Shown: positions 1-10,770, counted from the first letter of the stretch. The stretch: 64,000 bases of DNA from Symbiodinium natans (GCA_905221605.1 CAJNDS010000512.1:57194-121193); one strand, 5' to 3'. Notes: generated by a model not told the origin, from the letters alone. Made by a program: numbers and translations.

Positions 1-1773
1 TACAGAACCCGGCACGCAGAATGTGGCGGTTTGAGGTAGCGCGCAGCATTCGGGCGTAGTTTGGGCTGCGCATACCTCGAATAATATCCATGTATTGCTT
101 GCCCGTGTGAAAAGATGGGGAATCACGTGGCGCATCATGCACCTTTGACATGCTGATAAGCTTCATCTCTGTAGCGATGAGCAACAAGGATGAGACACGG
201 TAGATTTGAGTTAGGTCATTTAGTACACGGTAGGATGCCTCTGAAATGGCTTTCGTCGGGCGTGCTGTTGCACTGGAACCCCTTGTCCAGGGATGCTGCG
301 GAACAAGTTCGACGTCTGCTTCGTCAATGACGGTGCAATTTGCCAATCTGGGACTCCATGCCCGCTCTTAGCCGCTCTTACCCGCGCTTACCCGCTGTAG
401 AGAACAGCCCAGAGCCGAGATCTTTCTAAGGCATCTCCCAATAGGCTGCAGGCATGAAGAACTATCAGACCTGACGCATGAGATCCCATTAGACTCAGGA
501 AATCCCGATCTAAGCTCGAAAAACATGAGCTGGACACATTTGGGTTTTCGGATGGCAAGCCGCAAGCCCTGGCTTTGTATGCGCCCCATGACGCCACAGT
601 CAAGGACACCGCACAACCTTGCAGACGTTGTCAACACCCCGAAGCCCAAAGTCTCTGCTATGGGCCCAGACGTAGCCTTGCTGTGCCCGGCAAATGTACC
701 CAAGCGTGTAATGGTGCCCGCAGCCAGCAGAGACACGTTTCGTTGTCAGACTGCGGCCGGGACGGAAGCTGCCTGAAGGTTCTGGAATGCAGAAGTTTTC
801 ACACAACTTCATAACAGCTAAGTTGCTAAATCATAGCCAAAATCCCAGACTTTGCTCTGAGTCCGAAGCGCTGCAACCTCCAGGCATGAATGTACCGAAG
901 ACTAAATGCATGATACAAAAATTCAGCAGCCGCAGGGGTACTGCACCCCCTTTAAGGCAACTCTTCGATACTCTTAGCCAGCCCAAAGCTTTCAAAGCCC
1001 GCAGTGCACAAGGGTTCTGTTTGGTTCCGTGTGGTTCCCTGTATCGGCTGACCCGTGCACGCGGTATCTGAGATGGCCGTGCTTGCTTTCAGTGCCACAC
1101 GCTGCATCGAACACGACGTCTTTCCAGATAATCAGAAACTGCCGCTCAGCTGCTGCCTTTGTTTTTTGGACCTGCATGAATGAACGTCCTCTATGTTTAG
1201 AAAAAGGTGCTGTTGCTTCTGAACCTTCTCCTCGCGTCATTTGGCGTTGGTAGGGTTGCAGCTCTAGCGGATCACGCGGGGGTGCTCTTAACACCGGTTT
1301 GGTTTTTAACATCGTCAGGATGCCGGGGAGTTTCTGCACAGGATGTTCGACCGACCGAATATCCTCTAGGAATCTCAGTGTCATCAGACTTATATCCGTG
1401 CACCCGACAAAACCTTGTATCATCGTCTCTTGCTCTTCCCCCCTTCCCCCCCCCCACCCTGAGGCTGGAGAAGCACAGTAACCCCCAAGCGCTCATGCAA
1501 ACCCCCCAGCCCGCCGGATTCACCCGTCAACGCGGCTTCTGCAGCTCCAAGTTTTGCCCCGCCTTTGAGCGAGTGCTATCGTCGGAGACACCCCGCCCGT
1601 GCCGGGCCCACAAAGATGGGGGGTTCAGGGTTTCGGGGTGGGGTTGAAGCGTGGGGTGTATGTAGGATTGGGGTTTTAGCTCTTAGGCGTTCCCGATGAG
1701 AGGGACCTTGAGATTTTTCTGGGCCGTGTTCTCAGATTTGGGATATCTCAGGTCTTGGTTGGAGGGTTTTTGA
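1..1773. repeat. Segmental duplication, copy A (3' flank of a DeSI copy)
   Basis: This stretch matches 13325-15396 almost throughout, with small indels; copy B has extra segments around 13550-13680 and 14105-14280. Shared landmarks include the blocks at 251-310 and 13691-13750, at 1029-1260 and 14597-14830, and the end at about 1773 and 15396. The first ~130 bases resemble the 3' flank that follows every DeSI gene copy in the window (compare 80-107 with 6433-6460), so another DeSI copy probably lies just left of the window. No convincing gene is seen inside; the open frames are short and not consistent between the two copies. Confidence 0.85.
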
Positions 1774-3357
1774 AGAGGATCTTCGGCCTGAATTCCACAA
1801 CTTGCAGACTTAATTAGGGCTTTCGGGTCCGTTTATACTCTTTTGTTTTGCCGGGGGTGGGGGGGGGTTGATCGGGTTCAAGGGCTCAAGCGCATGGGGC
1901 ATGCAATCTTTGAGGAAACAGGTGAACATCAACACTGCTCATGGCAGAGAAACACGCATGACGCAAACTGCCGCAATTGCTCTGATACATATTCATAACA
2001 TTATGGCTTGCAGGCGTCGAGTCGAACCCTGCTCCTTAACCCTGGTCCGCATCCTGAAGATGATAGTCTGATAGTTGAGAACGCTCTGATTACCAGGCAT
2101 CCTGACCTGGTGCCGAATGCGGCGGCTAGCCCTTGCGTGGTCGTACCTTGGTGTCAAATGTCGGATGTGGCTGTCTAGCTGTGATTTCCGCTCTACCTTC
2201 CCACTTCTGGGGCCCAAGCAAAAGGTTTCCTTTGAACTCACTTTTCAGACCTGAATCGCTCAGGTTCCCCCAAACCAACCCCTAAACTCCCAAACCCCCA
2301 AGCCCCCGAACCGTTTGCCCAAGCGCCCAAACCCCTATAAGTCCGTAAGCCCTGAAATGCAGAAAGCCTTAAAGCCCTCACCAATTCCAGCTTCCTGCAG
2401 GCCCCAGGCACTGCGCTCCAAAAAGCTGGCGGGGCCCTTGGGCGGAATGCACAAGTCGGGTCTGGGGGTGAGCGGCATGGGATTCTAGGGGGGAGGCGAT
2501 CCCCGATTCTTGAAGTGCTTTGAGGGCGTTTTGCTGCTTTAAGGTTGGGACTGGTTGGGGCTGCTGTTGTATACTGGCGGCTTCGGAAGCTGGAGGGCTT
2601 GAGCCCTAGGCCCGCAAACCCCTTCCTGGGAACCCCCCTGGCCATGTGCACACCCATGAACCACTGCATTGAAAGCCCGACGACGGCCTCCGTTCTCCTT
2701 CTCCCGCACAAAGACAACAAAGACAACAAGAAACATCGTCTGCAGACCCTGCGGGCAGGCCGCTCCACTCGAGCCCTCAGAGCCCACGGATGCCCCTGCA
2801 CAGGACTGAACTTGGCAAAGGGTACCTTCAGACTTTCTCAAGCTGCCTCCGGGCTTCCATGTCTTGAGGGGAGGGGGGCAGGGACCAGGGATAGGACGTG
2901 TTGAGCTTTGGGGAAATGGAGGAGTCAGAGTAGGACTTGAGCTTTGGACAGGTGGGATTGAGGTGAGGGATTGCCTCTTTTGCGATTTGTGCCGTGGGTT
3001 TTGTCTTGGACAGCCTGGGCTAGCACTGATGCTATTCTGGTGAGCCGACGGCTCCAACTCCTCGAGGGGGAACACACGAATCCAAACTCAACTGAGCTCA
3101 ACCCAACCGGGGACCCAAAGCTGCTTGAGATATCATGGGTCTCTAGAATGCTGAGACCTGGAATGATGTTTGGAATGCTAAAGCGCCTGGCCCCTGTGTT
3201 CAAAGTCGCTTCACACTTTGGGTCTGTGAAATTTCTCCATTAAGAGCCTGCACAGCATTTGTATAGATATGCACAGTGACAAACTGTTCTAGCACGTTGT
3301 CTCAGACACGGATCTCCACCAAAATAGCAAGCCGCATGTAAAGCTTGTGCTGCGCAC
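1774..3357. other. Non-coding spacer before first DeSI copy
   Basis: No gene is recognised here. The stretch carries scattered degenerate telomere-like words (CCCTAAAC, CCCCAAAC). About 3100-3357 is homologous, though diverged, to the region just upstream of the isolated DeSI gene at 24373: both have an AGACCT/GGACTGC...TGGAAT block followed by a shared GCCGCATGTAAAGCTTGTG leader right before the start codon. Confidence 0.5.
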
Positions 3358-4035
3358 ATGGCGGCCTCGAAGCCAGAGCTGCTGCCGGTGTACCACTGCA
3401 TTAAGCACCTTCACGGACTCGTAGTTTGAAACATTGAACGTTTACAATGTATCAAACTACGAGTCCGTGAAGGTGCTTAATGCAGTGTTTGCCCACCTGT
3501 GGGCACCAGTGAAATTTGGTGGAGTATTTCACGTTGGAGTTCAGATTGGCGACGTCGAGTGGTCGTACGGCAATGATTGGCTTGCCACCCCTAAGCGACA
3601 CCAAGCACAGTTTCCGTGAATCCATCTTTATGGGCCACACGGAGAAGTCCATGGAGGCGATCAACGCCATTCTGCGCGACTTGGTGGAGGAATTCCCAGG
3701 GTACCAATATGATGTGTTTCGCAAAAACTGCAACCACTTTGCGGACAGCCTGTGTCAACGATTGCAGGTGTCAACGATACCGGAGCACATCAACCGATTC
3801 GCCCGCATTGGGGCTTGTGCCGAGAACTTTGTGAAAGACAACTTCGGCGATTTTAAGCACAGCTCCTGGGCACACATGGTGCCCAGCTCCCTGGCCTTTT
3901 GCGTTGGAGGAAGGCACCAGCCTGCGAGAAGTACGGTCATGGTCGTTACATGGTGCCGAAGAAGCTCGTCAAGAAAACGTTCGGCGTCCCTGGCGCGGTG
4001 CTAGTTACAGCCAACATGGAAGTGGCACCCCTTTG
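3358..4035 (+). pseudogene. PPPDE/DeSI-like peptidase, broken copy 1
   Basis: Same gene as the intact copies at 5622, 7885, 11327 and 24373, but disrupted three times. After codon 12 (VY, 3391-3393) a 40-base insertion (3394-3433) interrupts the frame; it is an inverted copy of 3448-3487. Next, about 26 bases are missing after the WSYG codons near 3570, compared with the intact copies. Last, about 7 bases are missing near 3908, in the GGSEKAP region. The catalytic His region (FHVGVQIGD) and Cys region (RKNCNHFADSLC) are still readable, in different frames. Its 3' flank is like that of the other units. Confidence 0.9.
3394..3487. repeat. Inverted duplication (hairpin) in DeSI pseudogene 1
   Basis: Bases 3394-3429 are the exact reverse complement of 3452-3487 (36-bp arms). 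Extending to 3394-3433 against 3448-3487 gives 39 of 40 complementary. The bases between also pair partly (ACATTG/CAATGT). The right arm is the normal gene sequence; the left arm is extra relative to all intact copies. Confidence 0.95.
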
Positions 4036-5480
4036 AAAACTGGTGACCTGACAGCCCCAGCGGAGGTTGAGGTGCACATCGCGAACCGCTCCACCTTCTG
4101 GCGCAGATTCTACGAAATGCTGCTTGCCAATGACAACAAGAATTCAGTTTGGGCTACACATGCCCCGAGTGACATGCATGTATTGCTTGCCAGTGTAAAC
4201 AGATGGGAATCGCGTGGTTCATCCTTCATACATCTATGGCGAGAAGCTGCGAGAAGCTCCAACTCCCTGTCACATAGCCTTTCGCACATGCATCACGCGC
4301 AGGACCCGCAGCAACCCTATGCCCTGAGCCCTCAAGAAACCCCGGCCCCGAAGCTCACCGAGCCCTCAAGCCTGCATCTCAAAGACGCCGTAAAGCAATC
4401 CAGCTACTGGAGCACAGACCCAACTGCAACACTTCAGCATCCTCTGAGCTCTAAACTCTTCTAACTCGAACAGTCCGAAAAGAGTTCGAAAGCCGAACAC
4501 CCTCGACGCTCATGGGCTCGACACCTATGTATAAGCATGTATAAGCCTTCACGGCTCCTCCCTGCCTCCCTCCCCCCCTTTCAGGCCGCCCGTGCAGCCA
4601 TGGTGCTGCCCTGACTGGGCCGGCGTCTCAAACCTCTTCAGTCCAAATCAGAGAAGGATAGAGGGCGAGCGACGTCACTTGTCGCCAATCTTCATACTTC
4701 AGTTGCTACTGGCCCCCCCTACGTGATCGAAGTCCCAAGTCCCACGAGCCCGCAGCAAAACAAAGCCTTGTCTGCCTTCTCCGCAAAACGTTAGGCTCTC
4801 ATAAGGTTCTCACGGCCTCGTTACGGGTACTTCGGGTATGTCGGCCCATGAAGAATGCCTTAATTCAGCTCCAGCCCGTCACTCTTTTTCCCTAGTAACC
4901 GTACTAACCCTCCTAACCCCAACAACCCTCATACCCCCAATAGCACCCAAAAAACCCCTGATACAACCTCAACAACCTGAGTAACCCTGGAGCCCTCTCA
5001 GGTCATCTGTGGCTGGCCAGCTGCCGCCATTCCCACGCCGCTCCTCCTGGGCGTGACAGGCAGGGGTTAAACGGGTTTAGGGTTTCGGGTTGAGGGTTGC
5101 CAGTATTTTAGGGTTTGGGGTGGGCAGGGCAGGTTCGAGGTGGTTAGAGGCCAGAGGGTGTAGGCGTTCAGGGGGTAAAGCTTCAGACCCCATTTCTTGT
5201 CGCGCCTCGTTTCTTTTAGGGGAACTGGTGTAGGGGGTATAATATAGCTCGTGTGCGGTTCAGATTACGGTGTTCGGAAGCAATTGTCCTTCGCGCCTTG
5301 AGCTTAGTGTTGTGGTCGTTGCAGGTGTCGCATAAGATGACTTTGCCCGCAAGAGGTATTCCGCCTTCCTTGCAGCGAGCAGAACACGAGCCGAGTCAAG
5401 CCTTCGTGCACGAGCAGCAGGGTTGACTGGTGATGCTGAAGTAGGCTCAGGAGGCAAGAGGCTACAAGCAAGAAGAGAAC
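4036..5480. repeat. Array unit 3' flank and spacer (unit 1 to 2)
   Basis: This is the inter-gene part of the ~2.26-kb tandem unit, repeated nearly unchanged at 6294-7743 and 11999-12960. It contains runs of imperfect CCCTAA/CCCCAA words around 4905-4990 and TTTAGGG words around 5070-5130. A short GGTATAATATAG stretch stands ~390 bases upstream of each gene start (5237, 7500, 10942). No RNA gene or independent protein gene is recognised, apart from the frame discussed at 6290. Confidence 0.7.
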
Positions 5481-5543
5481 ATGCCGCATGTAAAGTTTAA
5501 GTTTCAGACCCTGCGCGCCGCGCAGCTTGAGAAATGCCCATGA
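5481..5543 (+). CDS. 20-codon upstream ORF in each array unit
   Basis: An ATG-initiated 20-codon frame (starts MPHVKFKF, ends EKCP) lies 78 bases before the DeSI start codon. It is repeated at 7744-7806 and 11186-11248. The copies are so similar that conservation is not informative. It may be an upstream ORF in the leader of the DeSI transcript, a remnant of an upstream exon, or chance. Confidence 0.2.
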   Translation: MPHVKFKFQTLRAAQLEKCP

Positions 5544-5621
5544 CAAATCCCCAGCGTCGTCCTACACAGATCTCCATCAAGACAGCCAGCCACACGTAAA
5601 TCTAAAGCTTGTGCTGCGCAC

Positions 5622-6293
5622 ATGGCGGCCTCGAAGCCAGAGCTGCTGCCGGTGTACCTGAACGTGTACAACGTTTCCAACTATGAATCGGTCAAGGTGC
5701 TTAACGCAGTGTTTGCCCACCTGTGGGCACCAGTGAAATTTGGTGGAGTATTTCACGTTGGAGTTCAGATTGGCGACATCGAGTGGTCGTACGGCAAGAC
5801 TCTGACAGCAAGTCGGCCAGGGGTGATTGGCTTGCCACCCCTAAGCGACACCAAGCACAGTTTCCGTGAATCCATCTTTATGGGCCACACGGAGAAGTCA
5901 TTAGAGGCGATCAACGCAATCGTCCGAGACTTGGTCGAGGACTTCCCAGGGTACCAATATGACGTGTTCCGCAAAAACTGCAACCACTTTGCGGACAGCT
6001 TGTGTCACCGTTTGCAGGTCTCAAGGATGCCCGAGCACATCAACCGATTTGCCCGCATTGGGGCTTGTGCCGAGAACTTTGTCAAAGACAACTTCGGCGA
6101 CTTTAAGCACAGCTCCTGGGCACACATGGTGCCCAGCTCCCTGGCCTCTTACGTTGGAGGCAGCGAGAAGGCACCAGCCTGCGAGAAGTACGGTCATGGT
6201 CGTTACATGGTGCCGAAGAAGCTCGTCAAGAAAACGTTCGGCGTCCCTGGCGCGGTGCGAGTTACAGCCAACATGGAAGTGGCACCCCTTTGA
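5622..6293 (+). CDS. PPPDE/DeSI-like thiol peptidase, intact copy 2
   Basis: A 223-residue protein of the PPPDE (DeSI) family: papain-like cysteine peptidases that remove ubiquitin or SUMO from substrates in cytosol or nucleus. The two family blocks are present. His45 lies in GGVFHVGVQIGDIEWSYG, and the nucleophile Cys120 lies in YDVFRKNCNHFADSLC. Length fits the family. The start is the ATG of MAASKPELL, just after a leader shared by all copies. No intron interrupts the frame, unusual beside the 30-exon gene downstream but common for dinoflagellate tandem genes. The 7885 copy differs at only two residues (Met/Ile in WAHMVP; Met/Thr in GRYMVP). Substrate preference (SUMO or ubiquitin) cannot be told from sequence. 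Confidence 0.9.
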   Translation: MAASKPELLPVYLNVYNVSNYESVKVLNAVFAHLWAPVKFGGVFHVGVQIGDIEWSYGKTLTASRPGVIGLPPLSDTKHSFRESIFMGHTEKSLEAINAIVRDLVEDFPGYQYDVFRKNCNHFADSLCHRLQVSRMPEHINRFARIGACAENFVKDNFGDFKHSSWAHMVPSSLASYVGGSEKAPACEKYGHGRYMVPKKLVKKTFGVPGAVRVTANMEVAPL

Positions 6294-6721
6294 AAACTGG
6301 TGACGTGACAGCCCCAGCAGAGGTTGAGGTGCACATCGCGAACCGCTGCACCTTCTGGCGCAGATTCTACGAAATGCTGGATGCCAATGACAACAAGAAT
6401 TCAGTTTGGGCTACACATGCCCCGAGTGACATGCATGTATTGCTTGCCAGTGTAAACAGATGGGAATCGCGTGGTTCATCCTTCATACATCTATGGCGAG
6501 AAGCTGCGAGAAGCTCCAACTCCCTGTCACATAGCCTTTCGCACATGCATCACACGCAGGACCCGCAGCAACCCTATGCCCTGAGCCCTCAAGAAACCCC
6601 GGCCCCGAAGCTCACCGAGCCCTCAAGCCTGCATCTCAAAGACGCCGTAAGGCAATCCAGCTACTGGAGCACAGACCCAACTGCAACACTTCAGCATCCT
6701 CTGAGCTCTAAACTCTTCTAA
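6290..6721 (+). CDS. Open frame following the DeSI stop codon (conserved 3' flank)
   Basis: A frame overlapping the DeSI stop codon stays open for ~143 codons with no ATG at its head. It reads KTGDVTAPAEVEVHIANR... and contains NSVWATHAPSDMHVLLASV. The same frame is open after copies 1 and 4 (near-identical DNA), and is recognisable after the more diverged copy at 24373 (NSVWATHAPSEMHVLLANV) and at the window start (VVWAAHTSNNIHVLLARV). It may be 3' UTR, a second ORF, or a C-terminal extension reached by splicing or frameshifting. No family was recognised. Confidence 0.35.
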   Translation: MKTGDVTAPAEVEVHIANRCTFWRRFYEMLDANDNKNSVWATHAPSDMHVLLASVNRWESRGSSFIHLWREAARSSNSLSHSLSHMHHTQDPQQPYALSPQETPAPKLTEPSSLHLKDAVRQSSYWSTDPTATLQHPLSSKLF

Positions 6722-7884
6722 CTCGAACAGTCCGAAAAGAGTTCGAAAGTCGAACACCCTCGACGCTCATGGGCTCGACACCCATGTATAAGCCTTCACG
6801 GCTCCTCCCTGCCTCCCTCCCCCCCTTTCAGGCCGCCCGTGCAGCCATCAGTGGCCCTGCCCCACCTCCAGTGCTGCCCTGGGCCGGCGTCTCAAACCTC
6901 TTCAGTCCAAATCAGAGAAGGATAGAGGGCGAGCGACGTCACTTGTCGCCAATCTTCATACTTCAGTTGCTACTGGCCCCCCCTACGTGATCGAAGTCCC
7001 AAGTCCCACGAGCCCGCAGCAAAACAAAGCCTTGTCTGCCTTCTCCGCAAAACGTTAGGCTCTCATAAGGTTCTCACGGCCTCGTTCGGGGTATTTCGGG
7101 TATGTCGCCCCATGAAGAATGCCATAATTCAGCTCCAGCCCGTCACTCTTTTACCCTGGTAACCGTACTAACCCTCCTAACCCCAACAACCCTCATACCC
7201 CCAATAGCACCCAAAAAACCCCCATATAACCTCAACAACCTGAGTAACCCTGGAGCCCTCTCAGGTCATCTGTGGCTGGCCAGCTGCCGCCATTCCCACG
7301 CCGCTCCTCCTGGGCGTGACAGGCAGGGGTTAAACGGGTTTAGGGTTTCGGGTTGAGGGTTGCCAGTATTTTAGGGTTTGGGGTGGGCAGGGCAGGTTCG
7401 AGGTGGTTAGAGGCCAGAGGGTGTAGGCGTTCAGGGGGTAAAGCTTCAGACCCCATTTCTTGTCGCGCCTCGTTTCTTTTAGGGGAACTGGTGTAGGGGG
7501 TATAATATAGCTCGTGTGCGATTCAGATTACGGTGTTCGGAAGCAATTGTCCTTCGCGCCTTGAGCTTAGTGTTGTGGTCGTTGCAGGTGTCGCATAAGA
7601 TGACTTTGCCCGCAAGAGGTATTCCGCCTTCCTTGCAGCGAGCAGAACACGAGCCGAGTCAAGCCTTCGTGCACGAGCAGCAGGGTTGACTGGTGATGCT
7701 GAAGTAGGCTCAGGAGGCAAGAGGCTACAAGCAAGAAGAGAACATGCCGCATGTAAAGTTTAAGTTTCAGACCCTGCGCGCCGCGCAGCTTGAGAAATGC
7801 CCATGACAAATCCCCAGCGTCGTCCTACACAGATCTCCATCAAGACAGCCAGCCACACGTAAATCTAAAGCTTGTGCTGCGCAC

Positions 7885-8556
7885 ATGGCGGCCTCGAAGC
7901 CAGAGCTGCTGCCGGTGTACCTGAACGTGTACAACGTTTCCAACTATGAATCGGTCAAGGTGCTTAACGCAGTGTTTGCCCACCTGTGGGCACCAGTGAA
8001 ATTTGGTGGAGTATTTCACGTTGGAGTTCAGATTGGCGACATCGAGTGGTCGTACGGCAAGACTCTGACAGCAAGTCGGCCAGGGGTGATTGGCTTGCCA
8101 CCCCTAAGCGACACCAAGCACAGTTTCCGTGAATCCATCTTTATGGGCCACACGGAGAAGTCATTAGAGGCGATCAACGCAATCGTCCGAGACTTGGTCG
8201 AGGACTTCCCAGGGTACCAATATGACGTGTTCCGCAAAAACTGCAACCACTTTGCGGACAGCTTGTGTCACCGTTTGCAGGTCTCAAGGATGCCCGAGCA
8301 CATCAACCGATTTGCCCGCATTGGGGCTTGTGCCGAGAACTTTGTCAAAGACAACTTCGGCGACTTTAAGCACAGCTCCTGGGCACACATAGTGCCCAGC
8401 TCCCTGGCCTCTTACGTTGGAGGCAGCGAGAAGGCACCAGCCTGCGAGAAGTACGGTCATGGTCGTTACACGGTGCCGAAGAAGCTCGTCAAGAAAACGT
8501 TCGGCGTCCCTGGCGCGGTGCGAGTTACAGCCAACATGGAAGTGGCACCCCTTTGA
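7885..8556 (+). CDS. PPPDE/DeSI-like thiol peptidase, intact copy 3
   Basis: 223 residues, with catalytic His45 and Cys120 blocks as in copy 2. It starts exactly 2263 bases after copy 2, and upstream and downstream sequence is nearly identical for the whole unit, indicating recent tandem duplication or gene conversion. It differs from copy 2 by Ile in WAHIVP and Thr in GRYTVP, neither catalytic. Its 3' flank is interrupted ~200 bases after the stop by the 1.1-kb insertion at 8756-9844, which would lengthen or alter the 3' end of its transcript. Confidence 0.9.
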   Translation: MAASKPELLPVYLNVYNVSNYESVKVLNAVFAHLWAPVKFGGVFHVGVQIGDIEWSYGKTLTASRPGVIGLPPLSDTKHSFRESIFMGHTEKSLEAINAIVRDLVEDFPGYQYDVFRKNCNHFADSLCHRLQVSRMPEHINRFARIGACAENFVKDNFGDFKHSSWAHIVPSSLASYVGGSEKAPACEKYGHGRYTVPKKLVKKTFGVPGAVRVTANMEVAPL

Positions 8557-8795
8557 AAACTGGTGACGTGACAGCCCCAGCAGAGGTTGAGGTGCACATC
8601 GCGAACCGCTCCACCTTCTGGCGCAGATTCTACGAAATGCTGGATGCCAATGACAACAAGAATTCAGTTTGGGCTACACATGCCCCGAGTGACATGCATG
8701 TATTGCTTGCCAGTGCAAAAAGATGGGAATCGCGTGGTTCATCCTTCATACATCTCAGTGCGGGCGCAGAGGGGGGCGGATAAACGTAAATACAC

Positions 8796-8990
8796 CGATA
8801 CACCGATACACCGATACACTGATACACCGATACACCGATACACCGACCCCCCCGAGGGGGGGGGGGCGATCGGCGTAAAACGGAGGCAATACACCGATAC
8901 ACCGACACACCGATACACCGACCCGGGGGGGGGGCAATCAGCGTAAAGTGGAGGCAATGCACCCATACACCGATGCACCGACTGGCGGGG
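8796..8990. repeat. 8-bp minisatellite CCGATACA
   Basis: Tandem copies of TACACCGA/CCGATACA occur in three short blocks separated by C-run/G-run stretches and GATCGGCGTAAA words. They lie inside the insertion at 8756-9844. Confidence 0.9.
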
Positions 8991-9140
8991 GGGGGGAGTC
9001 CCGGGCTACTACACCGACACGTCCACACGCCGACCGGGGAAGGGGAAGGCCGGGGCTTATCAGATCAGAACCCTCCTGCAAATTCTGGGCCTTCAATGTC
9101 CGTCAGCAATACACCGATACACCCAGGGGATCCCGGGGGC

Positions 9141-9315
9141 GGTTGGAGCAGGACTGCGACCATCAGGGCCCAAGAATTTCAATCAAGGCCCAGGAAATTC
9201 TGGGCCTTCATTGTCTGTTGGCTGGAAGTCAACGTCTCGCGATTGAAGCAGGACTACAACATTCAAGACACTAGAATTTCAATCAAGTCCCAGGAAATTC
9301 TGGGCCTTCATTGTC
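9141..9315. repeat. 100-bp direct duplication with internal palindrome
   Basis: Bases 9141-9215 and 9241-9315 are similar at an offset of exactly 100. Each holds the near-palindrome AAGGCCCAG-GAAATT-CTGGGCCTT or a one-base variant (first copy 9185-9208), able to form a 9-bp stem. Confidence 0.8.
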
Positions 9316-9429
9316 CGCTAGCTCTGCACAGATACATCCAGGGGTTCCCGGGGGCCTTGTGGCAAACAGAAGACAGGGCAAGACAGGAGGGAAGGGAGGG
9401 GGGAGGGATCCCCGGATTAAATCGGGGGG

Positions 9430-9820
9430 GATCGGCGTATCGGCGTGGAGGGGGGGACGGGATCGGCGTATCGGCGTATCGGCGTATCGGCGTATAGGCC
9501 TATTTCTGGAATCGGCGTATCGGCGTATCGGCGTACAGGCATCTTTCTGGGGGTGGGGGGGAGGGGCGAACGGCGTATCGGCGTAACGGCGTGTTTCCCA
9601 CAGGCTTGGGGGGGGTGGGGGGGGGGATCGGGGTATCGGCGTGTTACCCGGCGTATCGGCGTATCGGCGTATTTCTGGGAGAGGGGGGGGGGTCAGCCTA
9701 TCGGTGTTGGGGGCGGGGGGGGGAAACCGGCGTATCGGCGTATCGGCGTATCGGCGTGGGGAAGAGGGGGACAAAGGGGGGGGGGTTCCGGCGTACCGGC
9801 GTATCGGCGTAAATCGGTTT
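9430..9820. repeat. 8-bp minisatellite GTATCGGC with G-runs
   Basis: Repeated blocks of GTATCGGC (reverse complement GCCGATAC) are separated by runs of 6-10 G. It is the counterpart, in opposite orientation, of the array at 8796-8990. The G-runs are potential G-quadruplex formers. Confidence 0.9.
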
Positions 9821-10441
9821 TCGCCCCTATTCCCATGCACGCTGATACATCTATGGCGAGAAGATGCGGGAAGCTACCAACTCCCTGTTACATAGACTTT
9901 CGCAAACGCATCAAAAACCCCGGCCCCGAAGCTCACCGAGCCCTCAAGCCTGCATCTCAAAGACGCCGCAAATCAATCCAGCTACTGGAGCACAGACCCA
10001 ACTGCAACACTTCAGCATCCTCTGAGCTCTAAACTCTTCTAACTCGAACAGTCCGAAAAGAGTTCGAAAGCCGAACACCCTCGACGCTCATGGGCTCGAC
10101 ACCCATGTATAAGCCTTCACGGCTCCTCCCTGCCTCCCTCCCCCCCTTTCAGGCCGCCCGTGCAGCCATCAGTGGCCCTGCCCCACCTCCAGTGCTGCCC
10201 TGGGCCGGCGTCTCAAACCTCTTCAGTCCAAATCAGAGAAGGATAGAGGGCGAGCGACGTCACTTGTCGCCAATCTTCATACTTCAGTTGCTACTGGCCC
10301 CCCCTACGTGATCGAAGTCCCAAGTCCCACGAGCCCGCAGCAAAACAAAGCCTTGTCTGCCTTCTCCGCAAAACGTTAGGCTCTCATAAGGTTCTCACGG
10401 CCTCGTTCGGGGTATTTCGGGTATGTCGCCCCATGAAGAAT

Positions 10442-10770
10442 GCCATAATTCAGCTCCAGCCCGTCACTCTTTTACCCTGATAACCGTACTAACCCTCCTA
10501 ACCCCAGCAACCCTCACACCCCCAATAGCATCCCAAAAACCCCCGATATAACCTCAACAAACTGAGTAACCCTGGAGCCCTCTCAGGTCATCTGTGGCTG
10601 GCCAGCGCCATAATTCAGCTCCAACCCGCCACTCTTTTACCCTGATAACCGTACTAACCCTCCTAACCCCAACAACCCTCACACCCCCAATAGCACCCAC
10701 AAAACCCCCGATATAACCTCAACAACCCCAGCAACCCTGGAGCCCTCTCAGGTCATCTGTGGCTGGCCAG
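10442..10770. repeat. 164-bp tandem duplication in array spacer
   Basis: Bases 10442-10605 and 10607-10770 are near-identical copies of the GCCATAATTCAGCTCCA...GGCTGGCCAG segment that is single in the other units. With the 1089-bp insertion, it accounts for most of the longer spacing (3442 instead of 2263 bases) between copies 3 and 4. Confidence 0.85.

Larger units (their letters stand above)
8748..9852. mobile_element. hAT-like non-autonomous insertion with 8-bp target duplication
   Basis: Insertion 8756-9844 (1089 bp) is bracketed by ATACATCT at 8748-8755 and 9845-9852. Paralogous units 2 and 4 show the uninterrupted site with one ATACATCT (6485-6492 and 12191-12198), so boundaries and the 8-bp duplication are direct observations. 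The ends read CAGTG... and ...CGCTG (CAGCG on the other strand). Short CARNG ends plus an 8-bp duplication fit the hAT superfamily; terminal inversion beyond that is weak. Inside are tandem 8-mers (CCGATACA on the + strand at ~8796-8990; CCGATACG read on the - strand at ~9430-9820), runs of G, and a 100-bp direct duplication. There is no transposase, so it would need one in trans. Confidence 0.7.

Noticed and set aside
2010-2045. TCGAGTCGAACCCTG and similar GGTTCGA words (35143, 48069) as tRNA B-boxes
   Set aside because: No matching A-box or acceptor stem at the right distance; no cloverleaf could be drawn.
5260-5546. Minus-strand ORFs of 65 and 80 codons repeated in each DeSI array unit (also 7523-7809 and 10920-11251)
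   Set aside because: They recur only because the whole unit is duplicated. A one-base difference in unit 4 changes their C-termini, and no family resemblance is seen.
8780-9830. The 8-mer arrays as a CRISPR array
   Set aside because: The unit is 8 bp in head-to-tail tandem without unique spacers, in a eukaryotic nuclear context.
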